Position numbers and translations under genes: made by a program. DNA of 6,018 nucleotides, taken from NCBI GenBank assembly GCA_035625025.1, contig DASPQJ010000044.1, positions 1 through 6,018 of the forward strand, given 5' to 3'. Positions 5,073 to 6,018 of the stretch are shown piece after piece. Each line of letters begins with the position of its first letter. Within the stretch, counting starts at the first letter, position 1. The stretch comes from Bog-793 sp035625025 (GTDB taxonomy: Bacteria; Actinomycetota; Acidimicrobiia; Acidimicrobiales; Bog-793). The notes under the pieces are model-generated. The model was not told the DNA's origin. It saw only the letters and a list, made by a program, of their open reading frames with translations, and searched no databases.

Positions 5073-6018
5073 AGGATCGGCGGTGGTCAGCACACCGTCG
5101 ACGAGGCAGAGCTCGCGCCCGACGAGCGCCGGCAGGCGTTGCGGGCCGAAGATCGAACCGGTGAGGTTGAGCGGATCAGCCGCCGAAATCCGGACGGTCA
5201 CACCCTCGGGTTTCCGTCCCGCGATCCGGTAGAGCGTCTCGAGCGCCTCGGGCAGCGCGAACTGCTCGCCGGAGAACCCGGCGACGAAGCGCCCTCCGCG
5301 GGCAAGTCCTCGTGCCTCGAGGCGACGGAGGGCCCAGAGCACGCCGCGCCAGGTGAGCGCGAGCGGCTCCCGTCCGACGAGGTCCCGGAAAACGACGCCC
5401 CAGCGGGCGAGGAGCTGGGCCGCGGAGGCGTCGGCGAGCTCGTCGGGGTCGAACTCGTCTCGCCGACCGCCCTCGAGGAGCGACCAGCGGCCTCCGGCGA
5501 GCGCGGGCTCGAGGCGGCGGCGTCCCGTGGGCGCGATGCGGCGCTGGATGAGGCTCATCCCGCCCGACCGGCGGGAGACCGCATTGCGGTAGCGACCGGC
5601 GAGGAGCGCCCGTACCGCCCCGAATCCATCGGAAGTGACCAGCCCGCGCGCGACGCCATCCCAGAGCGCCTCGGCGACCTCGAGCGGCATCCGACCGGTC
5701 CGCTCGACGAGGTCGGAGAAGAACAGCGCTCCCCGTTCGGCGAGCGATTCGAGGACCTCCCCGGCCGCGCCCGGGCCGGGCCGGAAGGGGGATTGGTCAC
5801 CACGAACGGCCGCCAACAGCCAGATGAGATCCTCTCGGCGGACGAGGGTCACCGGTGTGGCTCGGGACGGGGTCGCGCCGGCCCGGCGCGGACCACCGGA
5901 GGGCGGCGCCGGGAGGGCGAGTCGTCCCCAGGCGACCTCGCCGCGGGCGCACAGCTCGTCGAGCAGGAGCGGCTGGTAATCGCTGATACGGGCGCGCAAG
6001 ATCGCGCTCTCCCAGGCG
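5043..6018 (-). CDS. lhr: C-terminal part of an Lhr-type DEAD/H helicase (partial, runs off right edge)
   Basis: The frame is open through the right edge, so the TTG at 5999 is internal and the true start lies beyond the window; 324 residues plus the stop are visible. The sequence matches the distal part of the large helicase-related protein. AWESAI-x-RARISDY and LLDELCARGEVAWGRL come first, then RREDLIWLL and the winged-helix-like part with LFFSDLVERTG and VAEALWDGVARGLVTSDG. After these come GRWSLLE, LLARWGVVFRDLVGREPL, RGVLWALRRLEARGLARGGRF and VAGFSGEQFALPEA (5285-5244). Full-length Lhr proteins are about 1500 residues: an ATP-dependent 3'-5' helicase core followed by this C-terminal domain, which is related in fold to the DNA glycosylase AlkZ. 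They act in DNA repair. The helicase motifs lie outside the window, so activity cannot be judged. The 3' end overlaps the end of pckG by 30 bp, tail to tail. Confidence 0.88.
   Translation of the reverse strand, partial: AWESAILRARISDYQPLLLDELCARGEVAWGRLALPAPPSGGPRRAGATPSRATPVTLVRREDLIWLLAAVRGDQSPFRPGPGAAGEVLESLAERGALFFSDLVERTGRMPLEVAEALWDGVARGLVTSDGFGAVRALLAGRYRNAVSRRSGGMSLIQRRIAPTGRRRLEPALAGGRWSLLEGGRRDEFDPDELADASAAQLLARWGVVFRDLVGREPLALTWRGVLWALRRLEARGLARGGRFVAGFSGEQFALPEALETLYRIAGRKPEGVTVRISAADPLNLTGSIFGPQRLPALVGRELCLVDGVLTTADPSARSSRIAS

Noticed and set aside
1..6018. Search for tRNA, rRNA, CRISPR arrays, riboswitches or a toxin-antitoxin or defence cluster
   Set aside because: Reading both strands I saw no tRNA arm sequences, no regularly spaced repeats beyond those listed and no gene pairs of these kinds; the gaps are too short to hide a larger system.

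Overview
The window is GC-rich and densely coded with few AT-rich patches. GTP-dependent PEP carboxykinase of a mycobacterial-looking type, an EntS-like exporter paired with a MarR regulator, a long Lhr-type helicase and frequent GTG/TTG starts together suggest an actinobacterium or a similar high-GC soil or sediment bacterium. That placement is inference, because no rRNA or lineage marker is present.

Layout, left to right. Bases 1-58 (minus) hold the first 19 codons of a transposase/integrase-like gene that runs off the left edge; upstream of it lie repeated ATGTC boxes (74-133) that look like an insertion-sequence end. Bases 134-291 have no gene, only a perfect 11-bp tandem duplication (246-267). 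Bases 292-2057 (minus) form a two-gene operon: a MarR-family regulator followed by an MFS_3/EntS-like drug or siderophore exporter, with stop and start overlapping as GTGA. An AT-rich patch with palindromes (2101-2127) upstream is the likely promoter/operator where the regulator would control itself and the pump.

Bases 2280-2928 (minus) look intergenic by open reading frames, but they encode a class I SAM-dependent methyltransferase split over three frames: a broken gene. Just upstream of its lost start is a perfect 9-bp inverted repeat (2933-2958), a good operator candidate. Bases 2959-3212 form the leader of the next gene, with no gene recognised.

Bases 3213-5072 (plus) are pckG, a complete gluconeogenic GTP-PEP carboxykinase with all the main catalytic residues that could be checked. 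It overlaps by 30 bp, tail to tail, the 3' end of an lhr-type helicase gene (5043-6018, minus), of which only the C-terminal 324 residues are in the window.

The genes do not form a single pathway: efflux with its regulator, central carbon metabolism and DNA repair sit side by side, with a decayed methyltransferase and an IS end between or beside them. I found no convincing new multi-gene system. The points most worth checking are the decayed methyltransferase, the orphan inverted repeat, the IS-end repeats and the convergent overlap.
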